Source: Posidonia oceanica
Lineage: Eukaryota > Streptophyta > Magnoliopsida > Alismatales > Posidoniaceae
Direction: 5' to 3'
DNA length: 64,000 nt
Assembly (NCBI GenBank): GCA_037176725.1
Contig: JAZBRS010000029.1
Coordinates: 121,925,001 to 121,989,000, forward strand
The notes below the pieces were generated by a model. That model did not search any database. It saw nothing but the letters and a program-made list of their open reading frames with translations, and was not told where the DNA came from. Both the position numbers and the translations under genes were made by a program. The number at the start of each line of letters is the position of its first letter. Positions within the stretch are counted from its first letter, which is position 1. Positions 10,522 through 20,989 of this stretch are shown here, piece after piece.

Positions 10522-11822
10522 TACTGACTAAGAGCGCGTGAGAATAGGGCTGTGACGGGTATGCAAACGGCGATTCCTAATAGGAGCTATCGTCGCAAAG
10601 GCGGATAGCTTAGAAGGGGAATGGTCGCGAACAAGGTCGCAACAAGGGTGCCAGAAAGGGATGGTACTCAAGCTCCAGCAAGGGGAACTCGTTTACCGAT
10701 CACTGCTGACACAAACAGAGACAAACGGGGATTAGAAACTGAAAGACAGATGCAAATGAGTTAAGTTAGATGGCATGAATGATATGCATGCTTTCTAGTA
10801 TGCCCCCCTCACCTATCTAGTGTATCCTAGTAGGTGGTCTACTTCGGGTATCCCCAGGTGTACGGGTCACCGACTCAGGTCAGAAAAAGTAGGCTCCCTG
10901 TCGAACTCCTAGCCAAAGCTAAGGAAATAACAGGGTGGTGCGTTGGTGGCCCTGACCCCGCCAAAGCGTGGGCAGTACACTCCACTACACCGACACGACC
11001 CCTAGACAAAGGGGGGACAGACCAACTGACTTGGCCCACGCCAAAAGCGGTGGAACAAGAGGTCCGGACCATCCTTCGCAAACTAGTAGGTAGACTCAGA
11101 TGAGAAGAATGCATGCCCTATATGATGCTTATGCAAATGCTTAAAGTTTTTTATCTTGCACGTTTTATTAACCCAAGGGGGTGAAGGATTGTTTGAAGTC
11201 TCTAGTTGCTCCTAGAAGTTCTTTTTACTTGCCATTTTTAGTTAACCACAGGGGGAGCAAATAGTCTCTACTATCCTAGTCATGGCATGTGCGAAAGGGA
11301 AGAAAATCAGTCAATTATGGCAAGCAAACAGCATACAATCATAGCAAAAGGCAAGTGCATGGCATGTGCGAGTGTTTGTGAGCATGATAGTGAAGAAAAA
11401 GCATCCATCATGTCAAAAGGCATATATACAGGGCATGTGCGTGTGTAGTGACATAGCAAATGTGTAAAAGAAAGCATTCATCATTCAAAAAGCATGCATT
11501 GTTGCCAAACAAGTATGTAGACATGCATTGTGTAGGAAATAAAGCAATAATAGGTAAGCAAGATAAGAAGAGTAAAGACAAGTAAGCAAATAAGAGCGGA
11601 AGCATGGAAATAGGCAAATAAACAAGCAACAGAGGCAAAACAGAGCAAAACAGAGCGCAAACCAAGGCAAAGGGGGTGCAAAACCTGAGCGGAGTAGCCA
11701 CGAGGCGACTCGCTAGGAGTTTGCACAGAAGAGCGACCAAAACAAGCAAAGAGGCAAACGAAGGCAAGCAGAACTGCAAAAGCGGCGAGCGAAAGGCCAA
11801 AAATGAAAGCCAGAGTCTAGCT
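10522..11822 (-). other. Untranslated leader of element A
   Basis: This lies between PBS and gag ATG. It shares long conserved blocks with the leaders of C, D and E, including the tract around 10811-10890 and the C-run/G-run hairpin at 10998-11016 (CCCCTAGACAAAGGGG). The reading frame seen on the plus strand at 10834-11103 is a shadow. Packaging or dimerisation signals usually lie here in retroelements, but none is proven. Confidence 0.7.
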
Positions 11823-11840
11823 TCTCCAGTAGAGTCGCCA
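11823..11840 (-). promoter_or_regulatory. Primer binding site of element A
   Basis: On the minus strand this reads TGGCGACTCTACTGGAGA, one base after the LTR end. It differs from D (TGGCGACTCTGCTGGGGA) at two G-to-A positions. TGGCGACTC matches the 3' end of arginine-type tRNAs, the primer reported for Ogre elements; the exact tRNA needs a tRNA comparison. Confidence 0.8.
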
Positions 11841-12093
11841 CTATAGTAATCCCAATCAGAATCAGGTTTACTATTAGCGGCTATGTCCGAGGAGGAGGGC
11901 TCAACTCGAAAACACTTAAAACAGGGGAAAAAAGATAAGAAAAGAAGAAGATAAGACAATTCAGAGTCGCCACCGTGTCTATTATCGGGAGACAAGGAAA
12001 ATCGGAGGAAATACGTGAGTTAACACGCAAAACCAAGCAAAAGATGCAATGCAAAGCAATGCAAAAGAAAACAAATGCAAATGAATGCAAATG

Positions 12094-12240
12094 AGATGAC
12101 TCATGCCTAGGATAAGGGCAATATGGTCATTGCGGGCCAAAAGACTGGGCAAGGACTCCTGTTACGTGTGGGGAAGGTGTTAGGCACCCCCGACATGCCC
12201 GAGAATCGGTCTTTCTAGGCTTACGCTCGCATACGCAGGG
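12094..12240 (-). promoter_or_regulatory. Conserved LTR 3'-proximal block (element A)
   Basis: This is nearly the same sequence as 3394-3540 and the sense-strand counterparts in C, E and D, including TAACACCTTCCCC and GTAACAGGAGTCCTTGCCC. It is probably part of R/U5. Confidence 0.6.
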
Positions 12241-12419
12241 AAATACAGGTTTGAATGCCTAAATGCCAATGAATGCTTGAATGAATGCTCATAGGTGTGC
12301 TCTAAGTGGTGGGATGCAATGCAGGGAAGTAAATGTGCAGTCTAAGTGCTCAGCAGCGCTGTCTGTATTCCGAACCGGTCGAAACCTGGCTTGTGAGAAC
12401 TCCAGGCAGTAAGCATCAC

Positions 12420-12437
12420 TGCCCTATATGCAAATAC
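12420..12437 (-). promoter_or_regulatory. Candidate TATA element of the LTR of A
   Basis: On the sense strand GCATATAGGGCAGTGATG lies directly downstream of the minisatellite and about 190 bp upstream of the conserved 3'-proximal block. The same spot in D has GCATATAGGG, but C, E and the solo LTR have GCATTAGGG, so the assignment is weak. Confidence 0.3.
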
Positions 12438-12484
12438 AAGCGAAAAAGCAAAACGGCGATAAAGCCAAGCAATGCAAGCAACAT

Positions 12485-12868
12485 GCAAGAGGAAACGGCG
12501 GAAAATACGCAAAACAATGCGAGAAACGGAAGCGGCCCGCGAAACGGTGCGAGAAAACAAGATCGGCTCGCAAAACAGCACAAAAGACAGAGCGGCACGA
12601 AAAACGGTGTGAGAAATCAAAGCAGGCACGCAAAACGGTGCCAAAAACAGAGCGAGCACGCGAAACGGTGCCAAAAGCAAAGCGGGCACGCAAAACGGTG
12701 CCAAAAACAGAGCGGGCACGCGAAACGGTGCCAAAAACGGAGCGGGCACGCGAAATGGTGCCAAAAGCAAAGCGGGCATGCAAAACGGTGCCAAAAACAG
12801 AGCAGACACGTGAAACGGTGCCAAAAGCAAAGCGGGCACGCAAAACGGTGCCAAAGCAGACGAAATAA
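12485..12868 (-). repeat. 30-bp minisatellite in the LTR of A (about 12 units)
   Basis: Tandem units are close to GCGGGCACGCAAAACGGTGC followed by CAAAAACAGA on the plus strand, with a period of 30 bp. The array is related to that in the solo LTR but more homogeneous toward 12600-12860. Open frames across it are artefacts of the period. Confidence 0.88.
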
Positions 12869-13610
12869 AGCATCGATAAAGCCATGTAGATGCAAATGCT
12901 AAGAAAAAGAGCAAGAGAAGCAAAGGGGAGGTAAACAGTGCAAGTGTGAGAACAAGCGCCGTTTAAAGACCACGCAAAGTAGGTGTGAAGACCTACAAAG
13001 GGGAAGGGAAGCGAGTGGAAGGATTACCACTGTTTTATGACTGTTTCCCACCAAAATGTCCAATGATGTGTCTCGCACGCTGCTAGAAGCTTGCGATGCG
13101 ATCGGATCGTGGAAAAGGGGGAAGAAAGTCGCAATTAGTGGTGAGTCCAGGGGAAACGCAACACAAAGCACTGAGAGCACGCGAAAAGAGGAAGCAGAGT
13201 TGATAGATAAGAAGAGGAAGTCCTATTTTACATGCTCGAGAAATCAAAAAGCGAAAACAATGCATGCAATGCAAATGGTATGCAAATGAATGCTGTGCAA
13301 GGGTTTAGGAGGACTTACCTTGGGAATCTGAAGTCTGATTTGAGATCTGCTTGGTCCATGCTGAAGAGTGCTTTGCCGGGGTCGTCCAGGTAGCTTAGTT
13401 GAGAAGATCCAACGGTCGGATCTGAAGATATCCAAGCTTCAAGGCAGAGGGGCCAGAACAGGGGAGAAGAATGGATCTAGGTGTACAGGAGGTCCTAGGG
13501 GAGTGCACAACAGGTCCTCCCATGTGAATGGGAGCTAAGAATGCTTAAGTGTGTGCCAGAAATGCCAAATGCAAAGATGCATGAGTGCAATGCATGCAAA
13601 AATGCAAAAA
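12869..13610 (-). other. Unique LTR sequence of A without genes
   Basis: This is homologous to 50840-51590 in D. I see no coding or repeat feature beyond short simple motifs. Confidence 0.55.
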
Positions 13611-14500
13611 AGACCTAAGAATGACTTTTCAGAAAACTTAGGGACCTATATGCAATTTTTGAAAAAGTTAAGGACCTAAATGCAAAGATTTTGAGAAGTT
13701 AGGGGCTTTTATGCAAGGTTTTTGAAAATCGGAGGGTCTGAGTGCAATTTTTCAAAATGCAATTTTACAAGGTAAACATGCATCCGGACAAGTTTTGAAA
13801 TCATATGGGGGATTAACATGCAATTTTGAAATAAGCAGCGTCTAAAATGCAATTTTGTAAGCAAAACAGTGGTCTCAATGGTCTAGGAATGCAAACAGGG
13901 GTCTATATGCAATTTTTAAAACATGCAGGGTCTAAAATGCAATTTTATAAGCAAAATATGCATTTAAATGGCTTTTATAAGCATGCAGAGGACCTATATG
14001 CAATTTTTAAAACATGTAGGGTCTAAAATGCAATTTTATAAGCAAAATATGCATTTAAATGTATGCTGTGCATTAATGAAGGACCTATATGCAAAAATCA
14101 AAAAGTAGGGGGGAAATGATGCAATGTAGTAAGAAAAATTGAAAAATAAATGCCTAAGTTGACAGAACAGAGGACTAAAGTGCAAATAAGAAAAACAGTA
14201 GGGACTAAAAATACAATTTATCAAGTTAAATCAGAATATTAAATCAAATTATTGATGGCAGGACTAACATGCAATAATGGAAAACTAGAGGGCTAGAACT
14301 AAAATAAATACTAAGGGGAAGCACAGTAGAGGGACTAACATGTAATTAAGCAGTTCTTTAAATTTTTCATGCAATTTCATATGATTTAAATTCAGAATTA
14401 AATGAGTTTTAAACAGAGGCAGGACCTGAATGTAATAAATCAAAAATAGGGACTGAAAATGCAATTTAATGGCAAAATAGCATGGTAAAGAGAAATAAAG
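13610..14500 (-). repeat. Degenerate TGCAATTTT tract in the LTR of A
   Basis: TGCAATTTT phrases recur every 30-45 bp. Two adjacent ~75-bp copies (about 13910-13960 and 13985-14060), both ending in ATATGCATTTAAATG, show that the tract still duplicates locally. Confidence 0.65.
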
Positions 14501-16960
14501 CTACAGTGTTAAGCAGCAGCGGCGACCACTGTAGCAGATGGCTACTAGTGGCCGGGAACTACAGAGGGGGGAGGCTGAGGACGCGCTGAAAGGTCGGTGG
14601 GCTTCACCGGAGCTTGTCGGAGGTCTGGGCTGCATCGGCGGCTCGTGACAGTGCCTGGAGCAGGCCAGAGAAGACGTCGAAGCGTTGCAGACCTGCTGGG
14701 AGGCAGCCTGGGCGATCGACGCGACGTCGGTGGGATCTGAGGGAATGGGCATGCTCCTGGAGGTCGAGCGGTCCTCGGACGACGATCGGCGAGGCGTTCT
14801 GCAGCTGGAGCGGCGATCCGAGCTCAGAGCTCGTCGGAGAAGATGGAGTTAACGGCAGCGTTGACTCGGAGCAGGAGGGGGTAGAACCTAGAACTACTGG
14901 GCGGAAAAGCACACCGAGAAGGAAACTAGGCAAAGGGAGAAGGGGGGTACCTCTTTCGCTGGTCGAAACGCTCCCCCAACGTCGGCTGATTCAGAGGTTG
15001 CCGACGAGGTTGGACCGGGTGCTGCGGAGCTCGTCGACGGCTCGGGAGCGTCAAGATCGAATCGGTGGTGCACTCCGGAGCTTCCTGGATCTCTGGAACG
15101 AAGCTTTGCAGTGTGGAGCGGAAGTTTGCTTTAGTGGGTGCTCTGCAGACAGCAACAGGTGGAGGTGACTATCCTCTGCTCTCGGGATCAAATAGGAGGC
15201 ACCGGCAACTTGCTGGAGGGTAGGTGAGTGGTTCTGGATGCTTAGGTGGGTCGGTAGAGGGCTGGTTCGGGAGTTTGCTGATGGAGGGATTTTTGGACAG
15301 AATTCGGGCTAAGTGTTTGTAGTGGAGGGTTTAGTCTGTGGGGAGGATGAAGGCTGAAGGCTTGGTGGTTTAGGGAGCTGGTAATTCAGGGAGTTAGGTG
15401 CTGGGATTTGGGATGGTTTCGGGCTTAAGGGAGTTGGCGATTTTGGAGAAGGAAGTGTTGGGTTGCTGAGTTGTATCAGGTGGTGCTGGGGGGTGGTTTC
15501 AGGGTGTTTTTGGTCATGGATTGGAAGGCTAAAATGCTGGAGTTCTGGGTGGATTTGGGGGAGGAAATGGAGGTGATTTGTTGGGTGTTAGAGGCTAATT
15601 TCAGGTAGAAAGGAAGGAGGAGGAAGGTTGCTGATTTTGCAGAAGAAGAAGGAGGGAAATTCAGTGGCTCTCCGGGCTCTGGATGCTCTCTCTCTCTGGA
15701 CGATCAAAAGGCATCGAGGAGATGAAGGCTGGAGTCTTTTAAGCAGCTCGGATGGAGTGGAGCACGGTGGATTTTGAATTGCCACCGGCAGGAGCTACTG
15801 CTGATGGGAGAGGAGCGACCGGCGAGAGGATGGGCAGTAAATGCTCCCAAAGAAGCCGCTGAGATGCTGAGAGAGGGGAAGTGAACTGGAGCTGATGGCG
15901 ATCGGGAGGGAGAAGTTGAATTGAATTCAAAAAGGATGGAGGGAGACTGCTGGCAGGAGGAAGGAACTGTGGAGGAAGAAGAAGAAGAAGAAGAGGAAGG
16001 GAAGAAGCTGCGGGCCGGGCTGTGCGGAGAAAAAAGAAAAAAAAGAAAGATGGGGAAGAGGTGGAACGGGCCGCAACTGGGCTGGACCAGAAGAGAGAGA
16101 AAAAAAAAAGAAAGAAAGAAAGGAAGGATGGAAAAGAAGGGAAGAAGAGAAAGAACAGGAAAAAATAAAAATAAAAATAAAGATAAAAATAGGAAAGATT
16201 TGAAGATGCTTTTAGAGTAGTTATTTAGGTTAGGATTTTTGATTGTGGTTTTTAATGATTGTCTTTGATTAGTTAATTAGGTTTAAAGGGATTTAGTTTT
16301 GATTAGGGTTTTTAGGGTTTTCTTTGTTTGCTTTTTGTTTTTTATTTTGATTAAATGTTTGTTAAGTCTTTTAAGTTGTTTTTTAATTATGTTTTTCTTG
16401 TTGAGTACTTGGGGTGTTAATTAGGATTTTTTAAAGTTTGTTTTCAGATTAATTAGGGTGAGTTTTAGATTTTAATCTTGATCCTTCTTCTTCAAGTCTT
16501 CTTTGGTTTGTTTCTTTTTTTTTTAATTTTGCTTGTTAAATTCTTTTAGCATTCTTCTTTTTTTGTTAGGTCTTCTTGTTAAGTTTTTAATTAAGTGTTT
16601 TTAGATTTTTGATTGTTTGTTTTTACTTTTTAATTAAGTTTTCAATTTTTTCCTCTTTTAGAATTGTTAAGTTAGGTTTTTCCTTCTTAATAATTAGCCC
16701 TTGCATTTCTTAAGTGTTTTCTTGGTTGTTTTTAATAGGATTTTATTCTTAGTTTTTTTTATTACATTTTGGTTTTTTCCTTGATTTTACAACATTTTCT
16801 TTTGGTTTGTTTTGCATTTTTTAAGTTGCATTCTTGATTTTCCATTTTGGCTGGATTTAGTTAGGTTTAGGTTTTTAATTGTTTGCTTAATGTTTTTACT
16901 TATTTCTTTTAGGGTTTTGGTTTGCTTTCCTCTTGTTTTAGAGTTTTAGAGGTTTTTATG
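14501..16960 (-). other. GC-rich block, purine tract and T-rich block of the LTR of A
   Basis: 14501-15900 is GC-rich with no conserved frame. 15960-16200 is purine-rich (GAAGAAGAAG, AAAGAAAGAAAG, AAATAAAAATAAA). 16210-16960 is T-rich with GATTAGGGTTTTTAGGG. All parts have counterparts in the LTR of D on the opposite strand. Confidence 0.55.
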
Positions 16961-17664
16961 GATTTTTTAGGGATTTAGTAAGAGAAAGGAAAAAGAAATT
17001 AGAAGGAAGAGGAAAAGGGAGAAATGGAGGAATAAAGAGGAAAGAGAGGAGTTGAAAGAAGATAATTTTTTGAAGGTCAAAGAAAATGCTAAAAATAAGA
17101 TAAAAAGAGGAATAAGATTGAGAAGAGATAGGAGCACAAGCGGGGCCCACAGCCAGGCAAGAAAAAGGGAGAGAAGGGAGTGAAAAGAAGGAGGATAATC
17201 AGGAGAGAGAGAGGAGAGAGAAAAGATTAATCTAGGAGAGAGAAAAGGATAATTTGAGTAAATGGAGGGTTTAGAGGTTTTGAAAAGGGGTGAAATTTGG
17301 GGAATGTGTAGCCTAGGGTCTCTAGTGTTGGTCCTAGGGCTTTGGTTTAGTTTTGGGAAGGCTTTAGAAGGGTTTTGAGGTGTAGAAAGAGGGTAGTTTT
17401 ACCTAGGTTTTCTAGGGTTTTTGGGAGTGGTTTTGGTTTGAAAATTTCTAACTGTTTGGGTAGGTTTGCTAAGTTGGGAATGGTGAGTTTTCCTATGGTT
17501 TTTGGGTAAGTTTTGGACTAGGAACAGGGGTGTAATCTTGGGTTAAGTTTAGGCTTGTTTTGAAGGGTAGAATGAAAAGGATGGTGTAGTTTTGACCTAG
17601 GTTTGGATCCAGAAGTCACAAGAGATTCCAATTGATTCAAGCCTGTCAAAATGGGGTGTCAACA

Positions 17665-17669
17665 GTGTG
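17665..17669. repeat. Target site duplication (right copy) of element A
   Basis: GTGTG directly follows the LTR edge. The unoccupied site in E reads ...AAGTGTGTTGGACG (39923-39936), so GTGTG is native target sequence. The left copy would lie outside the window. Confidence 0.55.
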
Positions 17670-17757
17670 TTGTACGCTGGAATAGGCAGCGTCCAACATT
17701 GGACTCACCCTATGCTAGCGTCCAACGTTGGACGCCTCCTGCTCCAGCGTCCAACGG
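17665..17757. repeat. Palindrome cluster 1, LTR of C
   Basis: Alternating direct and inverted copies of GTTGGACGC / GCGTCCAAC. The core near 17729-17746 reads GCGTCCAACGTTGGACGC, a perfect 18-bp palindrome. Element A inserted at its left edge. Confidence 0.85.
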
Positions 17758-18603
17758 CTCGATCGCAGCAGCAGCTGTTCCGCCCCCTCCAGCTCACCTC
17801 CCGTCCAATCCACCACCCCCCCGCACTTACTACCTGTCCCCTCTTGCCCTCCAGGTCATCCACTATCTTCCAAGGCTGAGTTACTACCTTTGCAACCCAT
17901 CATTTCCATCTCAGCCCAAATTCCGCTCTCTCCGCCCTCACAGTCTTCGGCCGCCTGTGTCAGCCACCGCCGTGACCTCGTCGGCCATCTGACACACCCC
18001 TGCCACACTCTTGACATTCCTCGAGCACTCCACACACTCAGACGCCCTGACACCACCTGCAAACGCCTGTAATTGCCCTACCAAAGCCGCTGCTTGTACA
18101 TGAACCCATGCCCATTTTGCAACAAAACACCCTCCTTCCCCCTTGGCCAGCAGTGACCACACTTGCGAGAGAGGGAATTCCATGACTCCAGAGCACAGAC
18201 TAAGTATCCACCTTCGTCCTCGACCTTTCGCGGACCCTTCTGGTGCTCCCAGTAGCCCGCGCGAGCTCGCTGGAGTAGGCTCTGCCGCAACTTCCGCAGC
18301 ACCGGCGACGAAGGTCGAACCATTGCTCCAGGCCTCCAACAGGTTGGTTTTCTGTCCCTTAGGTTCATACATGTTAGTGTGAATGTTTTCCCATACTTTC
18401 CTTGCATTTTAGCACAGCACACACCCCTCCATCGCTTCGTTTTCTGGCGATAAGGAGGAGGAGGTGGGTGGAGCAATCCACCCGCCTAATTTCGGCACCA
18501 AGCATACCACCATGCTTGTTATCGACCACCTTTGCTTGTTAGCTTGTTTAGTTGAAGTTTTCGATCGATTTGGCTGCCTCGCTTGACTGAAGCGAAGTTC
18601 AGT

Positions 18604-18663
18604 GTGTTGGACGCCCAAGCTGGTGCGTCCAACGTTAGACGCGGCATAGGCCAGCGTCCAACA
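18604..18663. repeat. Palindrome cluster 2, LTR of C
   Basis: The four-arm pattern is GTTGGACGC, GCGTCCAAC, GTTAGACGC, GCGTCCAAC. In the 3' LTR of C the same cluster holds the insertion of element E. Confidence 0.85.
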
Positions 18664-18841
18664 CCCTGCTTTCCTTAGCTTTGGTTCTAATGCTTTCCAT
18701 GCTCTATTGTTGGTTTGATTCTGTGAGTTTGTGTTGCATGCCTCCTTTATGTGTTTTAGATGCTATGCCATGCCTGTATCCTTGCTTTGACCCTAGTTTA
18801 GATTATTTTTTACATGCTTTAGGTCTGCTTGCTTCCTGCCT

Positions 18842-18901
18842 GCGTTGGACGCTTGGGTGAGCCGCATCCAATGTTGGACGCCGGTTCATCCAGCGTCCAA
18901 C
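18842..18901. repeat. Palindrome cluster 3, LTR of C
   Basis: The arms are GTTGGACGC, GCATCCAAT, GTTGGACGC, GCGTCCAAC over 60 bp. Confidence 0.85.
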
Positions 18902-19228
18902 ATGCCTGTTGATCTTATCTTACTGCTATGCTTGTACCTTGCCTATTTTTGATATCTATGCATGATCTGCGTATGCTTAGTGATGCCTGGCCTCTATGGC
19001 AACCATGCTTAGGATTGTTAGCCTCCTCTCAAGTTGCATGTTATTTCTTTTAGTTTAATACTTTTATTTCCATGCATATTCCTCCTTTCTTGCTTCTCAT
19101 GCATTATGTGCTTGCTATGCATGATTATTTTGCTCTGGCATGTCTTTAGTATGTTTGCATGCATATAGGAGGGGTTTAGAGCTGAGCTCCCCCTTAGTGC
19201 AGATGAGTTTGCTTGCTGAAGCCTTTGG

Positions 19229-19288
19229 ATTGGACGCTGCTATCTCCAGCGTCCAACGTTGGACGCTGCTGTCTCCAGCGTCTAACGT
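19229..19288. repeat. Palindrome cluster 4, LTR of C
   Basis: ATTGGACGC, then GCGTCCAACGTTGGACGC, then GCGTCTAAC. Confidence 0.85.
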
Positions 19289-19457
19289 CCCAGCTCCTCT
19301 GATTGCTTTTAGATGTTTGCATGTTGCTCTGATTTGTATGCTCGCGTGTTTCCTATGTTCATATGCTTGCTTAGTCTTCCTCTACAACTGCTCCTCGATT
19401 TCTATAGATCATTTGCTAATTTTATGCAAGTCTGTTGTGTGTTTGTGTCTCCCAGGG

Positions 19458-19517
19458 CGTTGTACGCTGCTGGTGCAGGCATCCAACATTGGACACCGGC
19501 TTAGCTCGCGTCCAACG
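19458..19517. repeat. Palindrome cluster 5, LTR of C
   Basis: GTTGTACGC, GCATCCAAC, ATTGGACAC, GCGTCCAAC; the arms are partly decayed. Confidence 0.8.
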
Positions 19518-19684
19518 TCCTGGTTGTGCCTCTGGCCTGGCACATGCTGTAGGTAATGTTTTTTGGGTTTCTTATGCCTCCCCTGCTGGTATGCTCAGTC
19601 TGTGTTTATCACCAGTAGCCCCAATGCATGTTCCCAATTTTTATTTGTTATCTGTATGATTTTTGCCTTGTTTCCTTCTTTCCG

Positions 19685-19745
19685 GTGTTGGACGCTTGTC
19701 TCTATGGCGTCTAACGTTGGACGCCAAGCTCATGGGCGTCCAATA
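19685..19745. repeat. Palindrome cluster 6, LTR of C
   Basis: GTTGGACGC, GCGTCTAAC, GTTGGACGC, GCGTCCAAT. Confidence 0.85.
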
Positions 19746-19925
19746 CCCTGCTTGCTTTGATCCTTGATCCTAGCTTGCCCCTTGTTCTGATTCCTCTTCT
19801 GATCTTTTGTCAAGTTAGTCCTGCATATCATGCACCCATTTAGTTGCATTTCTACATCTGTACTGCACCCATATAATTAGAATGCATCCTTTTTCAAATA
19901 TTTGCATGCTGTCTGCCACTAGCAG

Positions 19926-19986
19926 GTGTTGGACGCCGGCATTGGCAACGTCCAATGTTGGACGCCGCTATTGCCAGCGTCCAATG
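19926..19986. repeat. Palindrome cluster 7, LTR of C
   Basis: GTTGGACGC, ACGTCCAAT, GTTGGACGC, GCGTCCAAT. Confidence 0.85.
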
Positions 19987-20109
19987 CTTGCAGTTGGTTA
20001 GATTTGGTTTTTAAAATGCTGATTTTGCTTTGTTCGCCGTTTTCCACGTTTTATTGCTTCTTATGCTTGTTGCCACCCCCATGCATGCTGCCTAACCCCT
20101 GTTTTGGTT

Positions 20110-20335
20110 TTGCATCTTGTTTTCGCCTCATTTTCCGCAACTTGCATCATTTTTCACGTTTTCACCTCGTTTTCTGCACCTTTGCATTGTTTTCCATGCC
20201 TCTGCACCGTTTTCTGTGTCCCCGCATTGTTTTTCGTGCCTTTGCATCGTTTTTCGTGTTTTCGCCTCGTTTTCCCCGCCTGTGCATCGTTTTCTGTGCC
20301 TTGCATCATTTTTTGCGCCTGCTTTGGCTTATCTC
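20110..20335 (+). repeat. Degenerate short tandem array upstream of the LTR 3' block (C)
   Basis: Units of roughly 20-30 bp resemble CGTTTTCTGTGCCTTTGCAT. The array occupies the same place as the 30-bp minisatellite of A and D and shares the GTTTT-C-GTGCC core, so it is probably a degenerate relative. Confidence 0.65.
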
Positions 20336-20555
20336 TTGCATGTCGTTTGCATTGCCTGGTTTTCCCTAGTTTTGTTTTATCGCCTGCATCTGCATTAGGG
20401 CTATGATGCTTACTACCTAGGAGTTCTCATGAACCAGGGTTCGCCTAGTTCGAAACACTAGCAGCGTTGCTGAGCACATAGGTAGCACGTTTATTTCCCA
20501 TGCATAGCAGGTAGACACACATTACACTTAGGCATTAGGCTAGCATTTCCCTGCA

Positions 20556-20700
20556 TTAGCGCGAGACTGCCTAAGAAAGACCGACTCTCGGACGTATCAG
20601 GGGTGGCTAACACCTTCCCCGTGCGTAACAGGAGTCCTTGCCCTTTCTCTTGGCTCGCATCGACCTTTCCTTTATCCTAGGCATGAGTCATAGCATAGCA
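20556..20700 (+). promoter_or_regulatory. Conserved LTR 3'-proximal block (element C)
   Basis: It contains AGAAAGACCGA, GGGGTGGCTAACACCTTCCC, GTAACAGGAGTCCTTGCCC and ATCCTAGGCATGAGTCAT, shared with A, D, E and the solo LTR. It is probably in R/U5. Confidence 0.6.
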
Positions 20701-20971
20701 TGGCATAGCATAGCACAGCATCCCTTTGCCCCCTCTTTGCATCTGGTTTTGCATGTCTTTTCATGTATTACCCTCGGTTTTCCCTATCTCCCAATTCAAT
20801 AGACCTGGTGGCGACTCTGATTTGTCTTATCTTTTCTTTTTTCTTCTTTGCCAGCGTTTTCGAGTCAAGTTTCTTCCCTTGGATCCTACTGCATATAGTG
20901 AGCCTATTTTGATCGGTGCACGCAAGCTTTTGGCATCGTGCATGGACAATCAGAATTTAGGATTACTACAG

Positions 20972-20989
20972 TGGCGACTCCGCTGGGGA
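20972..20989 (+). promoter_or_regulatory. Primer binding site of element C
   Basis: TGGCGACTCCGCTGGGGA lies one base after the LTR end. It differs from D at one position. It is of the arginine-tRNA type known for Ogre elements. Confidence 0.85.

Larger units (their letters stand above)
1..17664 (-). mobile_element. Element A: internally deleted Tat/Ogre-type LTR retrotransposon, 3' part outside window
   Basis: Read on the minus strand this is LTR (17664-11842), PBS, leader, gag, protease/G-patch, linker, integrase remnant, and then it leaves the window at position 1. The right edge is exact: the LTR start TGTTGACACC read leftward from 17664 abuts the LTR sequence of element C, and GTGTG at 17665-17669 is the expected 5-bp target duplication. 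RT and both RNase H domains are missing through a deletion at about 718. A further LTR (3102-8278) sits inside it. All reading frames are broken, so it is non-autonomous. Its 3' LTR and second target copy should lie to the left of the window. Confidence 0.9.
11842..17664 (-). mobile_element. 5' LTR of element A (5.8 kb)
   Basis: The LTR start TGTTGACACCCCATTTTGAC is read leftward from 17664. The 3' end reads GATTACTATA at 11842 with a G-to-A change in the usual terminal CTACA. In sense order it contains an AC/A-rich block, a pyrimidine tract, a GC-rich block, the TGCAATTTT array, the 30-bp minisatellite, a candidate TATA element, the conserved 3'-proximal block and the LTR end. This order matches the 6.0 kb LTR of D. 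Confidence 0.9.
17665..20970 (+). mobile_element. 5' LTR of element C (first ~217 bp missing)
   Basis: The left edge corresponds to 38731 in the 3' LTR, which begins at 38514. The right end is GGATTACTACA at 20970, followed by G and the PBS. The LTR contains seven palindrome clusters, a degenerate T-rich array at 20110-20335 and the conserved 3'-proximal block. Confidence 0.9.

Noticed and set aside
17665..19990. Regularly spaced palindromes considered as a CRISPR-like array
   Set aside because: The organism is a plant, spacers are 200-900 bp and shared between copies, and no cas-like gene is present.
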